Source: Terebella lapidaria
Lineage: Eukaryota; Annelida; Polychaeta; Terebellida; Terebellidae
Length of the DNA: 64,000 nucleotides
Direction: 5' to 3'
Assembly (NCBI GenBank): GCA_949152475.1
Contig: OX424560.1
Location: 19,221,106 to 19,285,105, forward strand
Shown: positions 12,164 to 25,725 of the stretch, piece after piece
How positions within the stretch are numbered: position 1 is the first letter of the stretch
Layout of the letters: each line of letters starts with the position of its first letter
Made by a program: the position numbers and the translations under genes
The notes under the pieces: model-generated
What the model was told of the DNA's origin: nothing
Database searches by the model: none
What the model saw: the letters and a program-made list of their open reading frames with translations, nothing else

Positions 12164-15100
12164 TAAACAATCCTTTCAATAAACCTGCATGACGAATGTA
12201 CTTTCATGGGTAAATAGGGTTGTGTGGATGTTGGCTAATTCCAGGTAGAATAAATTGATATGGAATAACAGTTGCATGAAGTACAAATTGCATTTTTGCG
12301 GTGCATTATGATAACGGTTCCGTGTGTTGTAACTTTCCATCGAGAAGTTAAGTAGCATCCATAATTGATAATTAAGCATGAATGCAATCAGACAAACACT
12401 ACGTGCATGCAGTTTTAATATTGCAATCATTTAATGCAATCATACATCGTACATGTCAATTTATATGAATTAAGACAATTTTTTGTCATGCCTCAGCTCA
12501 AGGCATGAAGTTATATACATCTGAATATATGAGCAATGTTAAATTTCTGACAGTATCAACATTATCCTCTACCAGACCTTGATGTGACATCCATGATGCG
12601 TGAATTACATAATGTTGCAGTTGGTCAATGTAGAATAGTTATACTTGGGAAATTACAGTAAATAAATATTAGGTGATATAAGTATCAGACAGCACACATT
12701 ATTACAGTTGTATCGCCTCGTGAGAAGTACAGTGTTACTACCCCGTCACATGAATTTGTCGATGACATCTATCAATTAGCGACCATGCCATAATCCAACT
12801 TCCCATTCTTCCCTTGTGATGATTCGCATACAATAATCAATGGCAATTATTGATCGTTGAACAGACGGTTCTTCACGTACATCCAGGGATTTTCCCGCTG
12901 GGAGAGAAAAATTAGCAGCTGACGTAAGTCAGATAATGATATGCAAAACAGTAGGGAAATAGGTCACATTGTTGATACGTACTTCAGTGACATTGCATTC
13001 GTAAGTTTGCGTGTTCAATAGTTTCTGGTATTGTCAGTCATAAAAAAAAACACATTTTATTTAATGTATAACCCGAATAGCTGCCAGTTCATATGCTGAC
13101 AGCAGTCAAAATCATATCAAAAGTTCCAAGATAATATGACTCCACATTTGTTGAAATTCAGAACAATGCTATGTGAACTGGATATACTAGTATGTAGGGT
13201 GGTAAAAATTGAAGATCAAAGCGAATTATTCATATTACCCAAAGAGAGTCTGGTCGTAACTCATGGAATACAGGACTGGTTCACTACCATAACATAATAC
13301 AAAACAACATAATACAATTCCAAACAACTCCTTATAATTTAGACTACCAGGTCAGACATGCCTTCAAATATGCATACATTGAACCCAACATGAAACAAAA
13401 TTTCAACCGTCGATCAAGAATGCTCTAGGAATTTGTCGTAACACGACTGTGATAAACATCACAGTGAGAATGGGTTCATAACCATCACATCTTTGGCCAC
13501 TTGAATTCAGGCTCTTTCAGTTTACTACCACAATATGTAATGATGAATATGATATTAAATGTATGAACCATTGATTCAAGTTTAAAAATGAAGATGTAGG
13601 CTAATTTCGGGGGAAATTGGAAGGAATCCTATAGCTATACCGTGTTTGCTGATCAGTGATGGTAGCGTATAAACATACGATAGCTTCATTTACGAATAGT
13701 ATTTGCTATGACAGGTGTTCGTGACAAATTGGAATAGCAACGATGTATTGGTGTGTCCAAAAGAGTGGTCCGTGCAATGCCACGTTTGTTTTTGACGGTT
13801 CACATCAATAACCCGGTGCTATCGTTGGCGTCAACATGATTGCCAGCGAATCTGACAACTAATATCTCACTGTCAGCAAAACATCTCAGACATATATTTT
13901 GTCATTCACCTACTTGCACCACTGATCGGGTTGTATATTTGACGAGTGCATTTTGTAAATATAAGGTATTGTACCCTAAAACCATGTACATGTATATACT
14001 CTCAAATGCGTGTGAAACTCTACCATGTGCCATTGAGATATCTCACTAACATACACACAAATAAGATATAGGTGTGTGGGACCATTGATTCAGAAGCAAA
14101 GGTGCTTTGGTATTCTTATGGCAAAATATATGTAATGAATGTCGTATTTAAGGGTTCAATAACCACAGTGCACTATGATGGCCTATAATTCAGCCTGATC
14201 TGGTGCTGACCGAAGTACATACTAGGTGTATCAGTAACCTTCTCTAGAGAAAGAAGTAGAGTAGCGCATTATGTGCAACAACTTATGTGCGCTTCGGAAA
14301 TATATTCATCAACCAACCAATGTCAATACCACAAGACTTGGACATGTATGTCTAAAATTTAACGGTCAATTCAATGGTCAATTTAACGGCGAATTCCAGG
14401 TTTAATACAAGATATATTATAAATTGCATGTATAACTTTCGTTTCTAACGCTTCAACAGTAGATCTACATGTATAACACAATCAATAATGTTCAATAATG
14501 ATGGTCAATATATGTATAAGAACAGACTGGTAACATGCATAAGATGATATGAAAAGCTTGGAGGATATGACAAATGTTTTCCAACATATATATTCCTAAT
14601 GCTACGAAATGAAAACCTGACATTTTGTCTCTTAGACCAATATCATAATTCTCACAATATATTAGCACAATATATCTCACCTAGACCACAGAGTCATATC
14701 CCCTACATTTACCACGAGGGCGTGGGCATGTTTCATTTCATCCTTCATCTCATTTTAGCCTATAGTGTGCACTACAAAGAATCATTCATTCATTCATACC
14801 ACGAAACTAATCATATATGACAGGTCACGTTATGTCCTATAGTTCCGTGCATTAGAAATTAATACATCGGAATAAGAGACAGACGGCACTCACCTCAACG
14901 GGCCAAGGTCACTGCTCAAAACACCACTAATGGAATTGTTTGTGAGGTGTTTAACGTTAGTACATTCCATTCATCCATCGATAAAATGTATCCATCGGTA
15001 CAATGCTAGGTTAGTACATGTATTGAATGCACAATAACATACATTGTTTACACAAAGTTGATACTGTGATTCATTGAATCATAGGTTATTCAGATTTCAA

Positions 15101-16106
15101 ACAATATGTTGTACCCAACCCACTTCATACGTAAAGTGCAAAGTAGTTTTAAATATCTCCCAGCTAATTTTTGATAGTTTATCAGGGATAATTTCACTTC
15201 ACTGAATTGCTGCACATTTTTGTTCATAAGGATTAATTCAGAGAACCATAGTGAAATAAATAGACACGCTGGAACCCGACATGCTTTGTTGCATGACATC
15301 GCAAGCGGAAAGGCGATCTATAGCTAGTTATCAAAAACGAGGACGTTTGCTTTCATATTTACACTCCTATTCTTCTCATGTGACGAATGGAACTCAATAT
15401 TCATCCGATATTAATAGCATGTAATAGATCATTGACATGTGCATAAAAATTGATGCAAATATTACTTCGAGCACAATAAAATATGTCTAGATAGAATGCT
15501 CAAAAATTATTGCATTTTAACCCTTTGAATATTAGGATGGTCGCATGTTAATTGATTCATTGTTATGATAATACCAAGGGAACCTATTAAGTGAATATGT
15601 CAGCTATGTTCGTGTGGTGTTGGTTTGAAACTCAATCTATGTTAATATTTACATTCCCTGCCTTAAAACACTTGACAAGAATTAATATTGTACAGAATAC
15701 TTCCCATGCGATATAGAAAATTCAATTAGAGGACATGGATGTATATTGCCTCCATTCCCTCAAGACGAACATCATCAATTCTTAAGGCGACACCGTCGAT
15801 TTCTGTCCGAGATTGGTCGATAAAAATGTCGACCCTTTTCACTGACAATCATGGCGTTTTCACTTTAACGCCAATTTGTCTTGAGTGAGTCAATAAAAGA
15901 CTGAACCTATATGGGATCACAACTTGATCCACATCAGGTGACTATATATAGTAGCACAATCAGTCCTCTCAACAAGATTGCAGGTACTTCCATAATTAGG
16001 GTTGTGTGGATGTTAGCTAATCTCCGGGTAGAAGAAATTGGTGTGCAGCAATGGTTGCCCCATCTACATAGTAGAATAAATAATTTGATTTTTTGTGGTG
16101 CGTTAT

Positions 16107-17192
16107 CACCCTGCTGCTAGCCACCGAACGTTATCTGACCCACTCCTATTGTGATGAGGTCAGGTCTTGTTTATGTTGACGTTCTTTTGCACCAGATATG
16201 CCGATATACGGGAACAAAAAATATATTTCTTTATTACATTGTTTGAATTATGCATCAACAACATGTGGATTCCATGTCCCGAATACCCTGAAATTGTATG
16301 TATTGCTCTGAGACTTAATTTTATAGCCCAATATTGAGAAAAGTGTCATGTAATGTTTACACTTCGTTTATTTCACGAACATCGTTCACTAATCAATGTA
16401 TTTGTGTATCTAATTTTAGGTATAAAACAATATTGTGACATGTCTTATGTAACACTGAACACACAGATTGGACAGTATGTGACAATAGGGCATGAATAGG
16501 TGTAATACACGAATGATCATTGTTTTATTGGTAGAGTGACGTTCTGTTACCGTGGTTAACGTTCAGTGGATCGAATAATATTCAATCTTGAATATATGTG
16601 AATGTTGTTCAATCTCATTTGTCCCATACATATGTCCCGAAAAGTGAACCTAAAAGCTCGAGAATCTCAACCTCATCAATGTTGTTTCCAAATGGCGAAA
16701 GGAGGAATCCATCATTACCTTTCAAGCATCAATAGAACGTTAACTTGAGCCTCAAAACGTTATCATGTCACCGTTGAATTGACAACACAAAATATCGGAC
16801 AGATACGACGATGTATGGTATATAAACTTCAAATTGAACAACTTTTGTACCTATATGCTAAATTTCTCTCGAAAATGCCAAATTTCCATGTCCAAATTGA
16901 GGGAAGTTTACGTCCATTTCTGACTTTAGTGTTATATCGTCGTAGTGCAAGACACTTTTCTTTCAAACTCTTACTCCCAGTGTAGCAATCTCAATGCACA
17001 ACTTTCAATAACAGCATCGGACATGGAATCTGATAAATCATAAAAGTGTACTTACCTGGATATTGTTAATTTTCACTTGTTTACACCATATGTCGGACTT
17101 TTGAAGTCACCAGAACGTTAACATAAACATGACCTGACCCCCCAACACAATACAATTGGGTCAGTTAACGTTCGGCGGCTAGCTGCAAAGTG
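16107..17192. mobile_element. 1.09-kb non-autonomous DNA element with long terminal inverted repeats (copy in B)
   Basis: Second copy of the 8748-9831 element, at the same place within duplicated copy B and with the same TTAT flanks (16103-16106, 17193-17196). It was carried along by the duplication rather than inserted again. The right tip has decayed (GCAAAGTG in place of GCAGGGTG). Confidence 0.75.
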
Positions 17193-17873
17193 TTATTATG
17201 AGGGTTTTGGTGCTGTTTCCATCAAGATGTTGAGTAGCATACATTCATCATAATTAATCATGAATGCAACCATGCATCACGATGTTGAGTAGCATACGTT
17301 AGTGGTAATTATTCATGAATGCATTCATGCAAACTCTGCGAGTATGCAGTTTTAATATTGCAATTATGTAATGCACACATACATTGTTTATGTCACTTTA
17401 TGCAAATTAAGAAAACAACATATTATGTGAATGTTTTGTTGACACTAAATAGTAATACAGGGTAGTTGAGCTGAGTTATGTATATCTGAAAACATGAATG
17501 ATATCAAATTTTTGACAGCATCAAGAATATCATCTATCAGACATTGACACGACATTCATGATGCTCTTGATGTGTGACCGATGGCATCCTAACACGACTC
17601 GCACCGGGGAGAGGTTTACGTCTTGGTAGCAGCGTAATACAAGCCGGGTACAGGTGAGAAGTCGATCCTCTGTTCTCCAGTGTCACCTCATTTAAATGAG
17701 TACTCTGATATAAATGAGTATTCTGATTCAATATCAGAATCTGGGCATTCAATTACTTGTACATCAATTTGCAGTGAGATATAGGGCCTACACATATGAA
17801 ATGTAAAGGTTACGATCTTGAAAAGTGTGTGCATCTGCAGTGACCAGCACTTGCCAAATGAACGATATATATG

Positions 17874-18252
17874 GTCGCGTGCACTTTCAACGATCCCTGT
17901 TGTAATCATCGACCCCTCTCAATCTCAGCGCCAGTTAAAGACTTGGTCAAACGAAAACGCATGCTAGGTGTTCATTGAATGTTAACTACTTTAGTCAAGT
18001 TTGGTGAGCTAAATCATAATAATTAATATCCACCAGGGGTCGTTGATTATGACATTGTCAAAATCGTCTGAATCCGGTGTATTTCCCTCGCTTCTATTAC
18101 GTTTTCTTGTGGAATTTCTTATGAAATTTGTCATGGTTCAACAGAAAACATTCAAATTATTTTTAATGTGTCGTTTTTGTCTGATTGAAAACGCCAAATA
18201 AACACATAAATGTGGAAAACAGCCGTAAGGGGTCGATGAATACTGCCTTGCC
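17874..18252. mobile_element. 379-bp insertion of unknown class in copy B
   Basis: Copy A reads ATATATATGATGTATACTGG (near 10481). Copy B has the same sequence split by this insert, with TATATG on both sides (17868-17873 and 18253-18258). Inside, TCATCGACCCCT (17906-17917) and its inverse AGGGGTCGATGA (18228-18239) face each other, and a related motif occurs near 18036. The ends themselves show little inverted similarity, so I do not assign a class. Confidence 0.52.
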
Positions 18253-18315
18253 TATATGATGTATACTGGAATGGAATATCGTGAAAACACGTGAACCCTA
18301 TTAAAACAGAGCATG

Positions 18316-18431
18316 CAATGGTCATTATAAGATGAGACCAACATGTTAAATTGATCTTTGGGGACTCAAAAAAATCTTTACAGACAGGGAAGTCTTATTT
18401 CGGAGGTGTTTTTTTCTTACCGGGGCCACTG
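18316..18431. mobile_element. Tc1/mariner-like MITE, internally shortened copy
   Basis: This is the same insertion as 10550-10726, shared through the tandem duplication. The left tip CAATGGTC and the right tip CCACTG are kept. The middle is shorter and the right inverted repeat is eroded (TTTTTTTCTTACC in place of the ATCTTAAAGTGA region). Confidence 0.58.
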
Positions 18432-19660
18432 TAAACCACGGCTCTTGGACCAGACCAAAATAGGGAGTGGTTTTCAAAGCCAACAGGGGAACTGGATAAC
18501 CAATAGGAACCGAGTGGGTCCCTTACTCTTCCTACATGCTTATAGAGCCACATGTAAATTACCCGGCCGGGGTCGTAATGTACCTAACTCCTTGTTATAG
18601 CGATGATGTTCCTTCGCGGTAGAAGCTATATTCCATCAAGAAAAGCACCATGGCTGGAAGGGAAATGCCTCGTGTCCTTACGTAAAAAAAAGATTAGTTT
18701 CGCCTCGTCGTCGTGCAATAATGACTGAGTAGAGGGCTCGTTTTCTTTTTGTGATTGTCTCCAAGGCCATATTCATTCATTGCTCCGTGTATTGAGCTGA
18801 CATCATATACTGAATGACGAAGGTTCATGCTGCCTGAACTCAAAAACTGAGTTGTCCCAAAATGGATACAGGTATAATTGTAATGCCGTAGGGGTAATGT
18901 AATGTATGATCTATTCACATTATCCATGATATGAAAATGAAATGCCACTAATATATACATGTACGCAAAGGCATCTGTTTGTGAATGAAATAAAGCACAT
19001 CAGGGCGAAGTTTGAGAGAAACTGGTTTAGAGAACTAAGAAATAGGATACTTTCAGGGGTAATTGAAAGGATCTGATCAGTAGTGGTATAATATAAACAT
19101 ACGGACGCTTTTAGAAAGTGTACGTGATGTGACGGATGTTTGTGACAGATTGGAGTAGCAACTTCCTACGATGGAGTGGTAGTGCAAGGGCATCGGCGTC
19201 AATATGATTACTCTCTCCAAACGTTTTTGGTATGCACTAGGTCATCCAGCTACTTTGCAGCAATATCCGTTTTTATCTGCGACATGATGTTTCACCCCCC
19301 AAAAATGTACATGCAACTGTAACTCCAAACGTGTGCTTAAATGTCACACTGTGTTAGATCAAATTCCTGATATTGTTAATGAATATTCTAATTAACAGGG
19401 AACCCTGCCCCCAATGAGTTATATGTGTGTTTGGGACCACTGTAGACAATGGTAGAGAAAGTCGCTGGTATTCATGTGACAAAATATTTGTAACCGCGTT
19501 CGTGTGCAAACGTTCAATATCCACCTTGTACTTTGATAATTTATAATTCAGTCTGATCTGATGATGGCCTAAGTACATACTAGATGTATCATTAACCTTC
19601 TCTAGGTAAAAAAAGTAGAGTAGAGCATTAGGTGCAGACACTCATATATGCTTTGGAATA

Positions 19661-20412
19661 TGTGAAGAATACGGTTCACTGGCCCGTATCAGGCCGAATG
19701 TCTGTGAGGTTGTGCTACAGACCAACAAGCCGGCAGTTCAATTCAAACTGTTTATTGTGGCGATAATGTCGATGGTAACACTCACACCACAAACGGGGCC
19801 GCTCACACCTACGTCGGTGATTCCCAGTCGAATATCCTAAATATTATAGTCCTTTATATATATATGACAGTTTATACATCCACGTTATATCAGCTTTTAT
19901 ATTCCTTTTATGCGATTACGGCCGTTCTTCTGGTTACAATATACAATGCGACCGTTCACTAGGACATCTACTTCTCAACTGCGCAGATGACTGGGGCCGA
20001 GGGACCATGTGGCTGTGTAATTTCCCGCCAAGTGTAAGCGGTGTAGTGATAGGTTGAACGTGTGGTGCAATGCGCTGATGTCACCGGGAAAGTGGGTTTC
20101 CCCGGCTCGTGTCAATACTTGTAATGCCTGTATCTGTGCACGTGATGTGTGGAGTATGTGTGTCAAGTTCTATGTTTAGAAGTCAGTGCATGTGAAGGTC
20201 AAGGTCGAGTAAACGGGGCCGAGTGTACTGAACTAGCGGGGCCGCAGGTGCGTGGTTTGACCTGTGTGTGTAACCATGACTACATGGAGTTTATGCTTTG
20301 TGATCGTATAGTATGTACCTGTCCTGTATGTAAGTCATGTAGAATGAATGTTTGTTGTGGAAATGTGTAGTGCGCGGGAGGGACGGGAGTTACAGTCGCT
20401 AAAATTACTACA
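19661..20412. mobile_element. Putative solo LTR (752 bp)
   Basis: Unit 4 is interrupted here relative to unit 5, which reads through near 25797-25830. The insert starts TGTGAAGAATACGG and ends AAATTACTACA, giving TGT...ACA termini, with a 4-bp flanking repeat AATA (19657-19660, 20413-20416). It is GC-richer than its surroundings and carries no long frame. LTR termini and a 4-6 bp target duplication are established hallmarks. A longer alternative flanking repeat (ATATATGCTTTG) would make it a different type of insertion, so the class stays provisional. Confidence 0.5.
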
Positions 20413-23400
20413 AATATATGCTTTGTATCAACCTATTACAATCAGTACCGCAAGGAACGTACACTACTCAAATCATTATTGTCCAGTGGAGATGCTGCAC
20501 AAATATGTACAAGAAAGAGTTTTTCGAAATAGTCTTGCTTTGACAACCATAGGATGATATTTTTTAAAAAGGCACCAATTATTGGCACTTTGAATTTGTG
20601 GCAATTAGTTCAGATTGTCGATGCATGAGTTGTGTGATTTGTCGAACTCATGTCATTCCATCGGATTAATTTGGTGAGTGTTTATTGGTGATATATGAAC
20701 ATTATTATCAGCCCGCTCTGGAAAACATTCGCTATGACAAATGAGTTTCAACTTACATATTCATCCCTCGTTCGGCTACATGAAATCGTAACATAATGTT
20801 CCTAGAATGTTAAGCTGTAAATCAGCTAACCAATGATCAAACAATTCAACTATGATGTGTACAGATTTGGGGTTCCCTGCTAAGAAAAAAAAGCCAATAC
20901 AGCTACTAAAAATATACAAAGGCACAAGAAAGATAAGAAACCAAACGTACTGCACATGACATTCAACATAGCTGCGGACAGTCATTTGCTTTTGTATAGA
21001 TCTAATTATTTAAATGTCATAATATTCTTATTCATATATGTATCATGTTTTCATCTTTCATGACTCTGTTTTCTTGGATCAACCTCATAATTCTCAAGAT
21101 TAGCAGAATATATCCATTGGGTCCACAGTCATTTCCCCCACACCTAAAATGAGGTGCGGGCTTGCTTCATAACATCCTTCATCTCATTGTTTCTTGCGAT
21201 TTTTGGTCGAATATAGTCTATACTCAGCACAACAGTGACCCAAACACCATTCATTTATTCATTCATTCACTCTTATCACGCGGCTTAATCACACATGACA
21301 GGTCACGTTATGTCCATAGTTCCTTAGAATTAGAGAATAATACATCTGAATAAGAGACAGACAGGACTCACCTCAACAGGCCAAGGCCACTCAATACGTC
21401 GCTAAATGGAATAGTTCGTCTGTGAGGTGTTTCGCACATCTCATTGCTATCCATTGGTAGAATATTGTGATACATCATAATAATGAGTTAGTACATGGAT
21501 TGTGTGCACATTATCACGTATTGTTTACACAGTCTTGACGTGAATTCACGGTTAATAATCATGTGATTCAGTAAAGCATCATAGTTTATCATGATTTTAA
21601 GAATATTATTCGTACCCATTTCAGGAGTGAAGTGCAAAGTACAATCTTACCCATCTACCAGAAAATCATTTCGGTATTTCGCCATGTATAATTTCACTTC
21701 ACTTCACTGAAATGTGTGTATGAACTGACAGTTGAGTGATAAGTCATTAGGAAATGAATTCAGGTGTGCTATTTCATAATCAAGAACGTTACTGCCTTTA
21801 CTCTCATAAACGAGAATTCATATGCAGCCATGTGTCATTAAACAGTCTCGTTACAATCTGATAGGTGATTTTATTTATACATATGAGAGTGCATATAATT
21901 CTAACCAAAGTTCCAGGTCAATGGTCACAGAGACAATGTTCTGGAGAGTAATTCGTTTCAATTCGTAACGATTACCAATTTTGTTAGCAAACCGCAGTCG
22001 AACAAGGAACCATTCAGGACAAGAACATGCTTTGTTGCATGACATGCCAAGCAGGAAGGCGATCTATAGCTATTTATCAGTAACAAGGACGTTTCCTTTC
22101 ATACTTACACCCGTATTCTTGTGTGACGATATGTGTGACGATCAGGAACTCAATATTCATCAGATAGTAATAGCATACATTAGACCATTGACATGTGTAG
22201 AACAATTGATGCAAATATCACTTCAAGCACGATAAAATATGTCTAGATTAAATACTCAAAATGGTGGTTACACTTTTAACCTTTTTTAAACCTTTTGAAT
22301 ACCAGGATGGTCGCTTTGTGAATTGTTTCATTGTTATGATAACAATGAGGGAATCTAGTAAGTAAATATGTCAGCTATATGTGTATGAGTATAAATTGAC
22401 GGTTGCTCCTGTGATGCTGGTTGGAAACTCCACCTACGTTAATATTTACATGTCCCTGAATAATAAAACAATAGAAAGGAATGAATATCGTACATAATAT
22501 GTTTGATGCAATATATGAAAATTCAGTTAGGAGTCATAGGTGTATATTGCCTCCATTGCCTCTAGGTGTGAGATTTATGACAAACATCAGTTCTTAGGCA
22601 ACAACGTCCATTTCTTTCCGAGATTGGTCGATAAAAATGTCGACCGTTTTCACTGACAATCACGACCGTTTCACTTCCCAACTAATTTGTCTCCTGTCAG
22701 TGGACAAAAGACTATAATATATGAGATCAGACCGTCATTCACATCAGGTTAATATATATACGAACAATTCTCTCAACGAACTTGCAGGTACTTCTATAGC
22801 TAGGGCTGTGTGGATGTTAGCTTAACTCCGGGTAGAAGTTATTAATGTGGAGCAAGGGTTGCTCGTTCTACAGAGTAGAATCAATAATTTCATTTTTTTG
22901 TGGTGCATTATGATGACGGTTCCGTTTGTTGTTTCCATCAGGATGTTGAGAAGCATACATTTATTGATTGCCAATCAAGAATGCAATAATCCAAGCACTG
23001 CGACCATGCAATTTTAAATTGTAATAATGTAATGCAACCATATATTGTACATGTCGTTTTATGTAAATAAGAAGATTTTATACATGTATAATGTGAACGA
23101 TTTGTTGACACTAACTAATAACACAAGTCAAACCTCAGCTCTAGCTGTGAAGTTATGTACATCTGAACAAAAAATGTAAATGTTACAAACTTGAAAATTG
23201 TATGACGAGCAATTGCTCATGCCAAATGAACGATATTTATGATGTATACTGGGAAGGGCGATCGCCCAGAAAACACGAGAAACCTTATCAAAAACAGAGA
23301 ATAAACCACGGCACTTGGACGAGACCAAAATAGGGAGTGTTTCTCATGAATAGATTCCAAAGCCAAAAGGAGACATTGTGTCAGGACAAACAGCAGTCAT

Positions 23401-24061
23401 TGAAGGCTGTAACCCTCATAAATCCATACTAGATTGCCGAGGGATGTAGCCAAATACAGAACACGTGTAGCCGGTTTGATGACCCAGCAGAGCGAAACAA
23501 CTGGATAACCAATATGAACTGAATGAGTCCCATACCCTTCCTACATGCTTATAGAGCCACATATTACTTACCCGGCCGAGATCGTAGTGTACCCTAACTC
23601 CTTGTTATAGTGATGATGTTTCTTCGCAGGAAAAGCAATATTCCATCAAGAAAGGCACCATGGCTCGAAGAGAAAAGACGTTGTGTCCTTGCTTAATATA
23701 AGTTTCAACTCGTCAATGTGCAATAATGACTGAGTAGAGAGCTCGTTTTCTTTGTGATTGTCTCCAAGGTAATATTTATTCATTGCTCTGTGTATTGAGC
23801 TGATTTCGCATACTGAATGATGATGGTTCATGTTGTCTGAACTCAAAAACTGACGAGGAACACTGAATAATTAATATTCACAAACCATAATGGAAAGATA
23901 TGTTCACCGTAAATAGCTTTTACATTTGCGAAGAAACATCTTCAAACAATTTCACTGCATAATTTGGTATGTATGCATCCGTTCAGCTTATACATTAAAT
24001 TTTCCTTTGTTATGATTGGCAACACCACAAACTGCTGAATAGACGACGTTTAGCAGGTGCC

Positions 24062-24251
24062 AGTGCCACAATGTCTCTGCAATTACCATACCGACATCAT
24101 GACTCATTCTCTTCTTGGTTTGCATATCACTATCTGGATTACGTCAGCTACTAATTTTCCTGTCCATGCGGGGAAATCCCTGGAGGCACGTGCAGGAATC
24201 CGTCTCTTTGAATTACCAAGAGCAGCAAGAGATTATTCTTCACAGATGACC
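24062..24251 (-). repeat. Inverted copy of the unit segment seen at 1-190
   Basis: Read on the minus strand this follows 1-190 with mismatches and small gaps. Shared pieces are CACGTGCCTCCAGGGATTT, the GCTGACGTAA block, ATATGCAAA, and GGTAATTGCAG. The other copies of this segment (near 5581 and 12873) are in plus orientation, so this one is rearranged. Confidence 0.72.
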
Positions 24252-24520
24252 ACACACTGAGACTGGCGTGGGAATGACATTCTGAATATTTACGACGAAT
24301 TTCTGTTGGAGTAGTAACATTGTGCCTGTCACGTAGGGATATGTAGGTATCAATCTATTACCACCAATAGTCAGATTTTGATGATGCCAATAACAAACCT
24401 AATATACAACATTTTGCAATAGAAACAAAGCCCGACCAAATAGTTTATCCAAAGACACACTGGCGTCATCAGGGGCAGACAGTGTGGTAAATGTAGTTGT
24501 TTCTACTGTACACATGATGG

Positions 24521-24686
24521 AATTAGTATACAACTGATACTAATTGTTAGTTGTATACTAACAATTATATTAGTATACAGTTGTATACTAATTGTTAGTT
24601 GTATACTAACAATTGTATACTGAACGTCTATAACAATTGTACATATAGTACACACTCCTATATGTACAATTGTTATAGACGTTCAG
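24521..24686. repeat. Palindrome cluster with a perfect 29-bp inverted repeat
   Basis: Two small hairpins AATTGTTAGT/ACTAACAATT with 5-base loops sit at 24542-24566 and 24590-24614, inside a larger imperfect palindrome (about 24521-24593). Next to them is a perfect inverted repeat with 29-bp arms (24620-24648 and 24658-24686) and a 9-base loop; its left arm starts CTGAACGTCTATAACAATTG. Other units lack this block. Confidence 0.9.
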
Positions 24687-25676
24687 GCCTTCAGTGTATG
24701 ATATTGATATTAATTGTTACTTCTCTTATAAAATGTACGTGATATCTATATTGTTCATAATGTGAAAGTAAAATGCCGCATATATACGTGTACACATAGG
24801 CAACTGTTTGTGAATAAATAAAGAACATTGGGGCGAAACGTATTATATTTAGCTTAAAACTCCTCGCAAAGTAGTATCATTGGATTTTGCAAGACACGTT
24901 CAATGTTCAATTCAGGTTATTCTTTGGTCGGTAACACGTTATCTACAGTACTAATTTCTTATATGGACTAAGTTCCTATATGGACACATATGGAGTGAAA
25001 ATGGTTGATTCAAATATATCAATAAGAAAGTAGTCTCCGTTCCGATGGTGTCAGGAGTGGAGGTATCACCAATCAGAGATGGCATACATATTACCATACA
25101 AATGCAGAAAAAAATGTTATTTGACTGTGACAGATTGGAGTAGCAACTTGTTGGCTCGAATTCAGTACTAAGGAATAGGCTACTTTCAGAGGGTAGTGGT
25201 ATAATATAAACATATGGATGCTTTTGGAAAGTGTACGTGTTGTGGTGGATGTTTGTGACAGATTGGAGTGGCAACTTCCTACGATGAAGTGGTAGTGCAA
25301 GGGCATTAGCGTCAATATGATTACTCTCACCAAAACGTTTTTAGCATGCACCAGGTCCAGTTACTTTGCATCAATGTCCGTTTTTATCTGTGACAATCTT
25401 TGTACAAATGATGTATTTTACCACCAAAAAATGTACATACAAGTGTAACTCCAAACGTGTGTACAAATGTCACACTGGATTAGACCATAATCCTGATATT
25501 GTTAAAGAATATTCTACTTAACAGGGAACCCTGCCCCAATGAGTTATATGTGTGGTAGTCGCAGGTATTCATGTGGCAAAATATATGTAATGGCGGTCGT
25601 GTTCAAAGGTTCAATTTCCGACTTGCACTATGATAACTTATAATTCAGTCTGATCTCATGATGGCCTAAGTGCATA

Positions 25677-25725
25677 CAGAAATACATAATGAGAAATACA
25701 TGACATCTCTCGTTATGTATTTCTG
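25677..25725. mobile_element. 49-bp hairpin micro-insertion
   Basis: Unit 5 has CAGAAATACATAATGAG...CTCGTTATGTATTTCTG inserted where unit 4 reads CCTAAGTACATACTAG (near 19568). The arms are 17 bp with one mismatch. The 7-bp repeat GTGCATA flanks it (25670-25676 and 25726-25732); it is 8 bp (GTGCATAC) if the first C is counted as target. Confidence 0.68.

Larger units (their letters stand above)
10950..18490. repeat. Young tandem duplication, copy B
   Basis: This matches 4608-10943 in order. It is longer because it carries the Harbinger-like insertion at 11215-12163 and the 379-bp insertion at 17874-18252, which copy A lacks. It keeps the same foldback element (16107-17192) and a shortened copy of the Tc1/mariner-like MITE (18316-18431) that copy A also has, so those two predate the duplication. 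The end coordinate is approximate. Confidence 0.8.
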
